A stretch of DNA of 8,540 nucleotides, from NCBI GenBank assembly GCA_030018635.1, contig JASEHU010000077.1, forward strand, positions 1 to 8,540, read 5' to 3'. The notes under the pieces were generated by a model that saw only the letters and a program-made list of their open reading frames with translations, was not told the DNA's origin and made no database searches. Position numbers and translations under genes: made by a program. The stretch's first letter is position 1. Every line of letters starts with the position of its first letter. Below are positions 1 through 5,796 of the stretch, piece by piece. The stretch comes from a bacterium. Its GTDB lineage: Bacteria > UBA9089 > CG2-30-40-21 > SBAY01.

Positions 1-36
1 AGTAATTACAGGATTTTTTTATCGTTCTTCCGTCGT

Positions 37-252
37 TTAAGAATAGCCACACCCATATCCAATGATAGATTCTATCTCATGAATCATCATTTTTAGCTGA
101 GGGATAGAATATTCACGATTTGATGGAATAGCAAGACGATGTTCTTTATATACCATAAGATGATGCCTTCCACCAATAAACGGTCCATCAAATCCCAGTT
201 TAAGTAACCGACGAATAAATTCCTTCCTTTTACACGGTAACCATTGATTCAC
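37..252 (-). CDS. hicA: HicA-type mRNA interferase toxin
   Basis: This 71-residue protein fits the HicA family (dsRBD-like fold, ribosome-dependent mRNA cleavage, usually 60-85 residues). Visible features are the helix KRKEFIRRLLKLGF (residues 8-21), then DGPF, then GGRHH at 27-31, where the first histidine (H30) is expected to be catalytic, and a basic strand HRLAIPS. The C-terminus (IPQLKMMIHEIESIIG) matches the last HicA helix but is followed by an unusual YGCGYS tail. The start is GTG at 252-250; no ATG is available nearby, and the residues after it (LPCKRKEF) look like a normal HicA beginning. The gene overlaps the end of the upstream hicB by 23 bases, so translation is probably coupled. 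It appears intact. Role and catalytic residue are inferred from the family. Confidence 0.85.
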   Translation of the reverse strand: MNQWLPCKRKEFIRRLLKLGFDGPFIGGRHHLMVYKEHRLAIPSNREYSIPQLKMMIHEIESIIGYGCGYS

Positions 253-610
253 GATGCGGTCTCCTATTGAGACTTATTCCATCAATTACTGGAAGTCGAT
301 GTCCTAATTTAAGTCCTAAAAGAATCCATTCTTCTAATGTTGCTCTTAACTCTTCTTCACATTCCCGCAGGGATTTTGCGAAGGTAATTACTCCTTTACA
401 TTTTGGTATCCGTCCAACAAAAGAACCATCCTCAAGTTTATCATATTCAGCATAGGCCAATGCACAAGTAATATAATCTGTCAAGGCAAATTCCATTTCG
501 GCAGTTTCTTCAATCTGAAGTTTGATTACTTCAATAAAATTTTTTTTTGCCTCGTCAACAGTATGCCCACAACTAGCAATATCTAATTCTGGACAATAAG
601 AAGTGAACAT
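230..610 (-). CDS. hicB: HicB antitoxin, apparent fusion of two HicB-like domains
   Basis: This 126-residue protein holds two different HicB-like segments in one frame. Residues 1-38 (SYCPELDIASCGHTVDEAKK and following) match the middle of the common small HicB type, but its first beta strand is missing. Residues 39-126 are a complete HicB of another type, with LEDGSFVGRIPKCKGV, then LRECEEELRATLEEWILLGL, then GHRLPVIDG. The same pattern is seen in the HicB at 5945-6187. HicB normally neutralises HicA and represses its own promoter; I see no clear DNA-binding domain here. The ATG at 610-608 has a modest GAAGGA just upstream. A better-placed start with a strong ribosome site exists at 656, one frame off, suggesting a frameshift (see the 573-656 entry). 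An internal ATG at 496-494 could start the second domain alone. The gene overlaps hicA. Confidence 0.75.
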   Translation of the reverse strand: MFTSYCPELDIASCGHTVDEAKKNFIEVIKLQIEETAEMEFALTDYITCALAYAEYDKLEDGSFVGRIPKCKGVITFAKSLRECEEELRATLEEWILLGLKLGHRLPVIDGISLNRRPHRESMVTV

Positions 611-656
611 ATTTTCCTTCTTTCCGGATTTCTTCAGTAATAGATAATCTTTTCAT
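573..656 (-). pseudogene. Frame-shifted N-terminus of the fused hicB
   Basis: An ATG at 656-654, preceded by AAGGTGAG (670-663) six bases away, opens a 27-codon frame beginning MKRLSITEEIRKEGK. This is the first strand a small HicB should have, directly before the SYCPELDIASCG segment. The frame then runs into nonsense and stops at 575-573, while the HicB sequence continues one frame over from 610. One base added or lost near GAAGGAAAATATG would account for this. It could be an inactivating mutation, a sequencing or assembly error in the A-run, or a translational slip site. Alternatively the ATG at 610 is the functional start. Confidence 0.5.
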
Positions 657-697
657 AATTTTCTCACCTTAATTTAGCATTATTATAGGACAGAATC

Positions 698-1051
698 TCA
701 TCTAATAATACCTAATTGAAAACATAAAGCATCAATTATTCCCTCTTGTATTTCCATGTCCTCAAGTTTACTTATCTTTTTAATTAAACGTTTTTTATCA
801 AGTGTCCTCATTTGATAACAGAGCACAATAGATTCCTTTAACAGTCCTGAAATTTCAGAAGATATTAAAAATTCATTAGGATAAATTCTTCTATCAGGTT
901 TTCTTGAAGTTATTGGCAAAACATTCACTACTGGCAAAATTTGGTTTATCTCTTCCTCACTTATTACTAAAACTGGACGAGTTTTTCCTTCTTCAGAACC
1001 AATTACTGGATCAAGATTAGCTAAAAATACACCCCATCTATACTCCATCAT
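698..1051 (-). CDS. MazF/PemK-family endoribonuclease toxin
   Basis: About 117 residues from the ATG at 1051 show the MazF/PemK pattern in order: YRWGVFLANLDPVIGSEEGK at the N-terminus, then TRPVLVIS (the conserved basic residue of the active site region), then NVLPITSRKPDRR, then GLLKESIVLCYQMRTLDKKR, and a C-terminal helix ending CFQLGIIR. These proteins cut single-stranded mRNA at short sequences. The frame is open further upstream to 1111, but that part lies inside the antitoxin gene. I chose the ATG at 1051 (or the adjacent one at 1048) because GGGAG lies about six bases upstream and the antitoxin stop is one base away. Length is normal for the family and no key residue looks lost. Confidence 0.88.
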   Translation of the reverse strand: MMEYRWGVFLANLDPVIGSEEGKTRPVLVISEEEINQILPVVNVLPITSRKPDRRIYPNEFLISSEISGLLKESIVLCYQMRTLDKKRLIKKISKLEDMEIQEGIIDALCFQLGIIR

Positions 1052-1052
1052 C

Positions 1053-1292
1053 TCACTCCCATCTTTGTAAATCGACCATTTTGAAATCTTCTGAGATGTC
1101 TTTAAGGTCATTAAGAAAAAGATTATCTTTCATAGATTCTTTTAACTCCATAATTTTCTGGTTGAAAGTATCAGGTCTTTTTCTGACAATTAAAATCATT
1201 TCCACTATTACATTTTCAGGAATATATGCTGGAACCTTTGTTCTTATCTCATGATCTTTAGATACCCTAACAATTTGTTTAATTGCTTCCAT
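1053..1292 (-). CDS. MazE-like antitoxin of the adjacent MazF
   Basis: This is a 79-residue protein directly before a MazF gene, with a single base between its stop and the toxin start. The N-terminal half (KQIVRVSKDHEIRTKVPAYI) alternates polar and hydrophobic residues as in the beta strands of a MazE-like DNA-binding dimer. The C-terminal half is acidic and helical, and ends FLNDLKDISEDFKMVDL, the kind of tail that lies in the MazF cleft. I recognise the pattern from similar small antitoxins but cannot name a family with certainty. The ATG at 1292 has GGGAGGA about eight bases upstream. That ribosome site begins within a few bases of the nuoL stop codon and the gap between the two genes is only 16 bases, so this pair is very probably on the nuoL transcript. 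Confidence 0.75.
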   Translation of the reverse strand: MEAIKQIVRVSKDHEIRTKVPAYIPENVIVEMILIVRKRPDTFNQKIMELKESMKDNLFLNDLKDISEDFKMVDLQRWE

Positions 1293-1308
1293 TAATTATT
1301 CCTCCCTA

Positions 1309-3216
1309 TCAAAATAACTTAAATACCAAAAAGCAGACAATTCCAACGATAATAATTAGCATATAAGACTGGGCCAAGCCTGTCTGGAAAATTCTCAATA
1401 TCATTCCCAGACCTCGTGAAAAAGCGGCAACGCCATTGACCAAACCATCAATTACCCGCAAATCAAAACTTAGTGTCCATTTACTAAATCGATGTAGCGG
1501 CTTGATAAATATAATCTCGTAGAGTTCATCTATCCAGTATTTATTAAACGATAATAAATAAAGAGGGTAAAATGCCTTGGCCAATTTTACGCATGAGACC
1601 CATTTGACACCATAAACTACCCAAGCCCAAAATATCCCCAGACAAGCCATAAATAGCCCCAGATACATTATATTTTCATGTCCGCTTCCATGTCCATGAT
1701 GTAACCCTTCAAAATGGATAAATTTCCCCATCCAATTACCACACAAAGGCGAACCGACAAGCCCTGTTATGACAGAAAGTATGGCTAAAAGTATCAGCGG
1801 AAAGGTCATCACAAGAGGTGATTCATGAATATGATGGGTTTCATGGGAAGATTTACGATGGTTTTCTTCCTGTCCCTTACCCATAAAGACCACAAAGAAA
1901 AGCCTGAATATATAAAATGCGGTTAAAAACACAGTGATTATGGCAAAAGAAAATAAAATCATATTCCCGGAATTAAATACCGCAATGAGTATTTCATCTT
2001 TACTCCAGAATCCGGATAACGGTGGGATACCAGCCAGAGAAAGGGCGGCAATGACAAAGGTAATGGCTGTAATCTTCATTGGTTTGAATAAACCGCCGGC
2101 TGCCCAGATATCGTTAGAATGAATGGCATGGATAACACTGCCGGCACATAAAAACAAAAGTGCCTTGAAAAAGGCATGGGTCATCAGGTGAAACAACCCG
2201 GCCGTATAACCACAAACACCGAGCGCCAGCATCATATAGCCCAGCTGGCTTAAGGTCGAGTAGGCAATGATGCGTTTAATATCGTTTTGGGTAACAGCTA
2301 TCGTCGCCGCAAATATGGCCGTAAAACCGCCAATATAGGCAACGACTATGAGTGCATCCGGGGAGGCAAAAAACATTCCAAATAACCGACCAACCAGATA
2401 CACACCGGCGGCAACCATGGTTGCGGCATGGATTAAGGCAGAAACAGGGGTTGGACCTTCCATTGCATCCGGTAACCACACATGGAGTGGAAATTGAGCA
2501 GATTTACCTACTGCACCGCAAAAAACAAATAAGGCAATTATGGTCAGGGTTTGTTCTGGGGTAAGGCCGGCTAAGGCAGGAAGATTACCGGCGTTGATTA
2601 TCTCGCCTATCTTTTCAAAATCAAAACTACCGGTTAATTTGAATAAGAGTAATATCCCAATCATAAATCCGACATCACCAATGCGTGTGGTGATAAATGC
2701 CTTTTTACCAGCCTCAGCCGCCGAGGGTTTATGATACCAGTAACCGATTAATAGATACGAAGAAACACCGACCAATTCCCAGAAGATATACATCTGTAAG
2801 AAATTGTTACTTAAGACAAGCCCTAACATCGAGAAGGTAAAAAGTGATAGGAAGGCATAATATCTTGAGAATCCCGGGTCGTGCTTACCATCCGGTTCTC
2901 GCATATAGCCTTTTGAATAAATCTGTATCATCAGGCTGACAAAACTTACTACCACAAGCATCATCGCGGATAACTGGTCGATAACAATACTTAATTGGAT
3001 GTTAATCGCCCCGGTCACAAACCAGCAAATATACTCAGTTTCCGCCTGGCCATTATTCATTACCCAATAAAAAACCGCACAAGAAATAAGGAAAGAAAGG
3101 GCTATAGCCCCAATTGAGATGTAAGAGCTCAAATCCTTATTCTTACGCGTAAAGAATATAATTATAGGGACTGCACATAAAGGTATGGTTGGTACCCACC
3201 ATGTATAAGAAAGCAT
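1309..3216 (-). CDS. nuoL: NADH-quinone oxidoreductase subunit L
   Basis: NuoL (635 residues) is the distal antiporter-like membrane subunit of complex I and moves protons while electrons pass from NADH or ferredoxin to quinone. It is an integral membrane protein with many hydrophobic helices. The core motifs are present: FWELVGVSSYLLIG with the conserved glutamate E147; GKSAQFPLHVWLPDAMEGPT with lysine K238; THAFFKALLFL with H347 and K351; and GIPPLSGFWSKDEI with K406. A histidine-rich loop follows around residues 465-480. The C-terminal third fits the long lateral helix, ending in a last membrane segment (MLIIIVGIVCFLVF). GGAGGTTA lies about seven bases before the ATG at 3216. Neither nuoK nor nuoM is next to it; TA modules occupy both sides. 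Its G/C content is visibly higher than that of its neighbours. The first 26 codons are duplicated at 5336-5430. Confidence 0.97.
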   Translation of the reverse strand: MLSYTWWVPTIPLCAVPIIIFFTRKNKDLSSYISIGAIALSFLISCAVFYWVMNNGQAETEYICWFVTGAINIQLSIVIDQLSAMMLVVVSFVSLMIQIYSKGYMREPDGKHDPGFSRYYAFLSLFTFSMLGLVLSNNFLQMYIFWELVGVSSYLLIGYWYHKPSAAEAGKKAFITTRIGDVGFMIGILLLFKLTGSFDFEKIGEIINAGNLPALAGLTPEQTLTIIALFVFCGAVGKSAQFPLHVWLPDAMEGPTPVSALIHAATMVAAGVYLVGRLFGMFFASPDALIVVAYIGGFTAIFAATIAVTQNDIKRIIAYSTLSQLGYMMLALGVCGYTAGLFHLMTHAFFKALLFLCAGSVIHAIHSNDIWAAGGLFKPMKITAITFVIAALSLAGIPPLSGFWSKDEILIAVFNSGNMILFSFAIITVFLTAFYIFRLFFVVFMGKGQEENHRKSSHETHHIHESPLVMTFPLILLAILSVITGLVGSPLCGNWMGKFIHFEGLHHGHGSGHENIMYLGLFMACLGIFWAWVVYGVKWVSCVKLAKAFYPLYLLSFNKYWIDELYEIIFIKPLHRFSKWTLSFDLRVIDGLVNGVAAFSRGLGMILRIFQTGLAQSYMLIIIVGIVCFLVFKLF

Positions 3217-3233
3217 AAAAATTAACCTCCATT
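3139..3233 (-). repeat. nuoL 5'-end direct repeat, copy A (intact gene)
   Basis: This stretch covers the ribosome binding site and first 26 codons of nuoL. It matches 5336-5430 in the same orientation, with 88 of 95 bases identical by hand alignment. Similarity ends just after the AAGAAT codons on one side and just before the GGAGG ribosome site on the other. The two copies bracket 2102 bases of TA genes (3234-5335). Confidence 0.93.
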
Positions 3234-3275
3234 TTATTTTTTGTACGCAGTAATGGTCGTCTCTTGAATTATGAG

Positions 3276-3587
3276 TTAATAGACAACTTGTCCTTGCTTT
3301 GCAAATTCTGTAATTAGAGAGTTACCTTCTTTAAACTCTTCAGGTGTAACACCTACTGCTCCTATAGGTTCGAGTAACTGCATCTTAATCTTCCCAAGAA
3401 GTTTGACCTTATCCCAGAAATCCATCTTTCTAAAATCACTTGAAACAATAAGTAAATCAATATCACTTCCCTCTTGAGCATTTCCTGTTGCCCATGAGCC
3501 AAAAAGAAATGCCTGGTTTATTTTTATGTATTTGGCAAGTTCCTTGAGGAACTTTTTAATAGATTTTAAAGCATATTCTTTATCCAT
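3276..3587 (-). CDS. MNT-type nucleotidyltransferase (HEPN-associated antitoxin-like)
   Basis: This 103-residue minimal nucleotidyltransferase domain shows LFGSWATG (GS at 30-31) followed by EGSDIDLLIVS (D42, D44), the metal-binding core of the Pol-beta superfamily. The second half, FRKMDFWDKVKLLGK followed by TPEEF, is typical of the MNT type encoded beside a HEPN toxin. The position where a third aspartate is often found reads EPIGAVG, so that residue seems absent. GAGGTAA lies just upstream of the ATG at 3587. No complete HEPN gene pairs with it; a possible C-terminal HEPN relic overlaps its start (3566-3637). The HepT at 3642-3995 already has its own MNT partner, so this gene looks like an orphan. 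MNT antitoxins block HEPN RNases by AMPylation, which is inferred here from the family. Confidence 0.82.
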   Translation of the reverse strand: MDKEYALKSIKKFLKELAKYIKINQAFLFGSWATGNAQEGSDIDLLIVSSDFRKMDFWDKVKLLGKIKMQLLEPIGAVGVTPEEFKEGNSLITEFAKQGQVVY

Positions 3588-3637
3588 TGGATTACCTCAT
3601 TTGATTTTGAAAGTATCTCTTTTGCTTTATTATACAT
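3566..3637 (-). pseudogene. Possible C-terminal remnant of a HEPN protein
   Basis: A 23-codon frame starting at the ATG at 3637 (YNKAKEILSKSNEVIQWIKN) has the spacing and hydrophobicity of the last helix of HEPN-domain proteins of the COG2250 type. It overlaps the start of the MNT gene by 22 bases, as HEPN/MNT pairs often do. The open frame continues a short way upstream (KKDYNF) into the end of hepT. No R-X4-H motif is present, so it would be non-functional. The segment is short and chance resemblance is possible. Confidence 0.3.
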
Positions 3638-3641
3638 GAAA

Positions 3642-3995
3642 TTATAATCTTTCTTCCATATCCCCAAGAACCTTTTGAATCAAAGGGCTGATTGGTGGTA
3701 GTTCACTATTTATCACTTCCCATACAATTTCTAAATCGACACCCCAATATTCGTGGATGAGTTTATCTCGCATTCCAGCCATTCTTTTCCATGGAATTTG
3801 TGGATATTTCTCTCTTAAGTTATCAGGAATTTTCTTTGCTGCCTCTCCTATAACTTCCAGGCTTCTTACAACAGCATTGATACTCTTTTTATCTTCAGCA
3901 AAATCTTCAAATTCCATATTTTCTATGAATTCCTTTACTTCCCTAATGCTATCCAAGATATCCTGAAGATAATCTCTGATATCCCTATTCTTCAT
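3642..3995 (-). CDS. hepT: HepT-like RNase toxin (DUF86 / HEPN)
   Basis: This 117-residue all-helical protein follows the DUF86/HepT pattern: DYLQDILDSIREVKEFIENM, then NAVVRSLEVIGEAAKKIPDN, then YPQIPWKRMAGMRDKLIHEY. It ends WGVDLEIVWEVINSELPP. The catalytic RX4HXY motif is complete (R76, H81, Y83). HepT toxins are RNases, some acting on tRNA, and are silenced when the MNT partner adds AMP to the tyrosine of this motif. The ATG at 3995 overlaps the stop of the MNT gene in an ATGA, giving the antitoxin-first order usual for MntA/HepT. Length and motif indicate a functional toxin. Function is from the family; only the motif and layout are seen directly. Confidence 0.9.
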   Translation of the reverse strand: MKNRDIRDYLQDILDSIREVKEFIENMEFEDFAEDKKSINAVVRSLEVIGEAAKKIPDNLREKYPQIPWKRMAGMRDKLIHEYWGVDLEIVWEVINSELPPISPLIQKVLGDMEERL

Positions 3996-4294
3996 ACAAA
4001 TATAACCTCTTCAAGAATATACTTCCCGATTCTTGGTTTAAGTGCCTTTTTAGAGACAAGGTCTACCTTTTTTTCTACAATCTTTTCAAGATACTCCTCA
4101 AGCTCAAGAAATTTAAAGAACCCTACAGGTTTATAAAATTCAACCAGTATATCTACATCACTGCCATCTATTTCCTCTCCCCTCACTAAAGAACCAAAGA
4201 TTCCTATTTCTTTAACCTTAAAACTCTCTATTAAAATAGCCTTATTTGTTTTTAGTGTTCTTTTTATCTCTTCAAGGCTTTTGCTTTGTTTCAT
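3992..4294 (-). CDS. mntA: MntA-type nucleotidyltransferase antitoxin
   Basis: A 100-residue MNT domain with IGIFGSLVRGEEIDGSDVDI: GS at 34-35 and the D46/D48 pair. This is followed by FFKFLELEEYLEKIVEKKVD, with a third acidic residue at D78, and LVSKKALKPRIGKYILEE at the C-terminus. All three expected metal-binding acids are therefore present, unlike the lone MNT gene at 3276-3587. It should AMPylate and inactivate the HepT encoded next to it. GGAGG lies about eight bases before the ATG at 4294. The two genes overlap by four bases, so translation of the toxin is probably coupled to that of the antitoxin. Confidence 0.9.
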   Translation of the reverse strand: MKQSKSLEEIKRTLKTNKAILIESFKVKEIGIFGSLVRGEEIDGSDVDILVEFYKPVGFFKFLELEEYLEKIVEKKVDLVSKKALKPRIGKYILEEVIFV

Positions 4295-4357
4295 TCTTGA
4301 GTCCTCCCATCACTCGTGGGCACTGGTAAATTTCAACAATCTGTGCAATCAATATAT

Positions 4358-4518
4358 CCACAGATTTCACAGATTAAAAGACAAAACATTTATATTCTAA
4401 ACTTTCTGTTCCAAAGTTAAAAAGAAGTCCTATTTTTAGTCCTGTTGCCTTTAAGTAATTGATAATTTGAGCCTCTTCGTCCTTCTTATTTATCATTCTT
4501 CCTCTGTGTAATCTGTGG
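4358..4518. mobile_element. IR-bounded relic carrying a GxxExxY C-terminus
   Basis: CCACAGATTTCACAGATT (4358-4375) and CCTCTGTGTAATCTGTGG (4501-4518) are inverted copies matching at 15 of 18 positions. They enclose the 4374-4496 remnant almost exactly, the stop codon falling in one arm and the start a few bases inside the other. From memory, CACAGATT-type repeats often accompany GxxExxY genes, which suggests the repeats and gene moved as one unit. I see no clean target-site duplication. The rest of this gap, 4297-4357 and 4519-4589, holds nothing I recognise. Confidence 0.6.
4374..4496 (-). pseudogene. C-terminal fragment of a GxxExxY protein
   Basis: A 40-codon frame from the ATG at 4496 reads KDEEAQIINYLKATGLKIGL, then LFNFGTESLEYKCFVF. 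This is the end of the GxxExxY family (TIGR04256, PD-(D/E)XK nuclease-like, about 125 residues), whose C-terminal pattern is hxAQhhNYLKATGhxhGLLhNFG followed by LExKR. Residues before this point, including the GxxExxY motif and most of the nuclease core, are absent. AGAGGAAG sits close to the ATG but belongs to the flanking inverted repeat. It is a degenerate relic and unlikely to be active. Confidence 0.8.
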
Positions 4519-4589
4519 ATTAAATCTCATTGCACAGGTCGAGAAATTTTGCACTGACACCTTTACCCCCGAACGGTTAGAATCTTCTT

Positions 4590-4865
4590 TCAAGCAGAGA
4601 CTAATTCTACTGTAGGTTTAACTAATCTAGACTTTCTTGCTGGAGCAAGTCTTTTAACCCTTACAAGAATCATTGGTTGATTTTTCTCTCTCCTTAGCCT
4701 TGCCATTTTAAGATTTTCCACTACCAATTTCTGATCATATTCAGGTAGAATTACAATTATTGCATCCTTAGGTATACGATTTGCAACTTCAGGGTGTTCT
4801 AAAACATACCTGCTAAATTCTGTGGTCAAGACTAAATTTTTCTCAAACAGTTCCTTTTTGTTCAT
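4590..4865 (-). CDS. DUF5647-like small protein, second gene of an uncharacterised pair
   Basis: This 91-residue protein begins NKKELFEKNLVLTTEFSRYV and continues LEHPEVANRIPKDAIIVILP, then EYDQKLVVENLKMARLRREK, then QPMILVRVKRLAP, ending in a basic tail. I recognise this as the DUF5647 pattern; the number is from memory and the function is not known to me. There are no membrane segments or catalytic motifs I can point to. The ATG at 4865 overlaps the upstream stop in an ATGA, so the two proteins are probably made together. The basic C-terminus (RVKRLAPARKSRLVK) might bind nucleic acid or the partner. The size, order and overlap resemble a TA pair, but which gene would be the toxin cannot be read from the sequence. 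Confidence 0.72.
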   Translation of the reverse strand: MNKKELFEKNLVLTTEFSRYVLEHPEVANRIPKDAIIVILPEYDQKLVVENLKMARLRREKNQPMILVRVKRLAPARKSRLVKPTVELVSA

Positions 4866-5176
4866 CTTTTCATCTCCTTTTCATATCTTTGCCGATACCA
4901 CTGCCAGTTTGACTTAATGTCATACTGGGCAAAGGTCAATGCCTCATTATAGTCCCAATAGAAAAGAGGTGCTTTCTCTATTGATCCATCTGGATACATT
5001 CTATCCAGATGTGCAAATCCATGAGCAGTATCATATCTAATAACAGGATGCCACTTACCAAGAATAAAAGCCTCATATTGAACAGTGAACTCTGTTATTT
5101 CCCCTTTAACACTGAAGTGATAATGTCTAATTCTATCATCCTGTGTCAAAAATGCTACAAAACTTGTTTCTCCCAT
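4862..5176 (-). CDS. DUF7718-like small protein, first gene of an uncharacterised pair
   Basis: This 104-residue, aromatic- and histidine-rich protein reads RIRHYHFSVKGEITEFTVQY, then WHPVIRYDTAHGFAHLDRMY, then ALTFAQYDIKSNWQWYRQRY. The conserved-looking core is VIRYDTAHGFAHLD, containing H, D and a further H-D. I recall similar proteins under DUF7718, always next to a DUF5647-like gene, but the number is not certain. The charged and His/Asp-rich core could be a metal or catalytic site; that is inference only. The ATG at 5176 is preceded by a weak GGAAG. The gene overlaps the next by four bases and lies within the 2.1-kb segment between the two nuoL 5' repeats. Confidence 0.72.
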   Translation of the reverse strand: MGETSFVAFLTQDDRIRHYHFSVKGEITEFTVQYEAFILGKWHPVIRYDTAHGFAHLDRMYPDGSIEKAPLFYWDYNEALTFAQYDIKSNWQWYRQRYEKEMKR

Positions 5177-5215
5177 TTCTTGTTTCTTCCATCAAGTTCA
5201 CAACTTCTATTGGCG

Positions 5216-5232
5216 GATAGCCTTTGGCTATC
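5216..5232. repeat. Small perfect palindrome upstream of the DUF7718-like gene
   Basis: GATAGCC and GGCTATC form a seven-base perfect stem around a TTT loop, 40 bases before the start at 5176. No T-run follows on the minus strand, so it is not a convincing terminator for the upstream genes. It could be an mRNA leader hairpin or an operator. The rest of 5177-5323 is strongly purine-rich on the minus strand and holds no gene I recognise. Confidence 0.4.
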
Positions 5233-5323
5233 AAATAGCTTTGGCATTATTTCAACCCATCTCTCTCCATCTCTCCTTCTTTATTTTCTTCTCTTTTTAA
5301 TATAGAAGTTAATAATTCTTTAA

Positions 5324-5413
5324 TCAAATTACAATATTCTTACGCGTAAAAAATATAATTATAGGCACTGCACATAAAGGTAATATTGGTACCCACCAGG
5401 TATAAGAAAGCAT
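5324..5413 (-). pseudogene. Orphan 5' end of nuoL
   Basis: From the ATG at 5413 the frame reads MLSYTWWVPILPLCAVPI and on to the TRKN of the real NuoL, then three unrelated codons and a TGA (5326-5324). Over 26 residues it differs from NuoL only at positions 10-11 (IL instead of TI). The GGAGGTTA ribosome site is kept. As it stands it could be translated into a 29-residue hydrophobic peptide, but it is best read as the stump of a nuoL copy left by a recombination or insertion event. Confidence 0.92.
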
Positions 5414-5430
5414 AAAATTTAACCTCCATT
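5336..5430 (-). repeat. nuoL 5'-end direct repeat, copy B (truncated copy)
   Basis: This is the second copy of the 95-bp repeat found at 3139-3233, in the same orientation and with seven mismatches by hand alignment. Six mismatches fall in codons and one in the spacer between the ribosome site and ATG. The sequence beyond each end is unrelated to that around nuoL. Confidence 0.93.
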
Positions 5431-5485
5431 ATTTTTAAAACATCTCGGGACGATTCATTTTCATCGTTTTTCCTGTGATTTCTTT

Positions 5486-5579
5486 TGGAAATTAGAAATT
5501 GGAAATTAGAAATTAGGTCTTCGCTTAATTCGTAGACTTGCCCCAATCTCTCCCCCCAATTTCCAATTTCTAATTTCCA
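5486..5579. repeat. Inverted repeat element with 22-bp perfect arms
   Basis: The arm at 5486-5507 (TGGAAATTAGAAATTGGAAA then TT) is perfectly complementary to 5558-5579, around a 50-base loop. The arms are built from GGAAATT and AGAAATT units, so each is itself repetitive. One arm ends a single base from the stop codon of the hicA 3' fragment. It looks like a small non-coding palindromic element of the kind scattered in repeat-rich bacterial genomes. The remaining sequence, 5431-5485, shows nothing I recognise. Confidence 0.75.
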
Positions 5580-5580
5580 T

Positions 5581-5763
5581 TTAAATCTTTTCCCATGTTT
5601 CTCTATCAATTCCTGCTTCTTTAAGAATTTGCTGGAGAAGATTTTTTTGTATATCATCTTTATGTGGATTAGGAATTCTTATCCGTAGATTTCCTTTAAC
5701 CATAAATTGGTGTTTGCCTCCAGAACATGGACCCTTAAAATTAAGTTGCCGTAGGTAATATAG
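5581..5763 (-). pseudogene. hicA: hicA 3' fragment
   Basis: Reading down from 5763, the frame encodes LYYLRQLNFKGPCSGGKHQF, then MVKGNLRIRIPNPHKDD, then LLQQILKEAGIDRETWEKI and a TAA at 5583-5581. This is a nearly complete HicA, with GGKH (catalytic histidine expected) and the NPH and AGI motifs, and would match family length if it had its first helix. A TAA stop (5766-5764) lies directly upstream in the same frame, and there is no ATG, GTG or TTG until the internal methionine at 5703. It therefore cannot be made as a full toxin. It belongs with the 5' fragment at 5835-5945, or is a second hicA copy. Confidence 0.88.
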
Positions 5764-5796
5764 TTAACCGCAAAAATCTTTACACAAATTGCAATT

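Noticed and set aside
698..1111. A longer MazF start at 1111
   Set aside because: The extra 20 residues lie in the antitoxin gene and do not fit MazF; the ATG at 1051 has a ribosome site and the expected N-terminus.
2276..2479. A 67-codon minus-strand frame within nuoL
   Set aside because: It is a shifted reading of nuoL rich in Cys and Arg, without ribosome site or family pattern.
2352..2734. Plus-strand open frames opposite nuoL
   Set aside because: They are antisense to strongly conserved NuoL codons and look like reverse complements of membrane helices, not proteins.
5216..5232. Rho-independent terminator at the GATAGCC palindrome
   Set aside because: The stem has only seven pairs and no T-run follows on the transcribed strand.
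5431..5485. End of a nuoK gene before the nuoL stump
   Set aside because: A short frame ends MKMNRPEMF before the stump, but it does not resemble the NuoK C-terminus and its upstream sequence is repeat DNA.
5340..5657. A 105-codon minus-strand open frame
   Set aside because: It runs through the hicA fragment in the wrong frame, the inverted repeat and the nuoL stump; it has no family resemblance and no good ribosome site.
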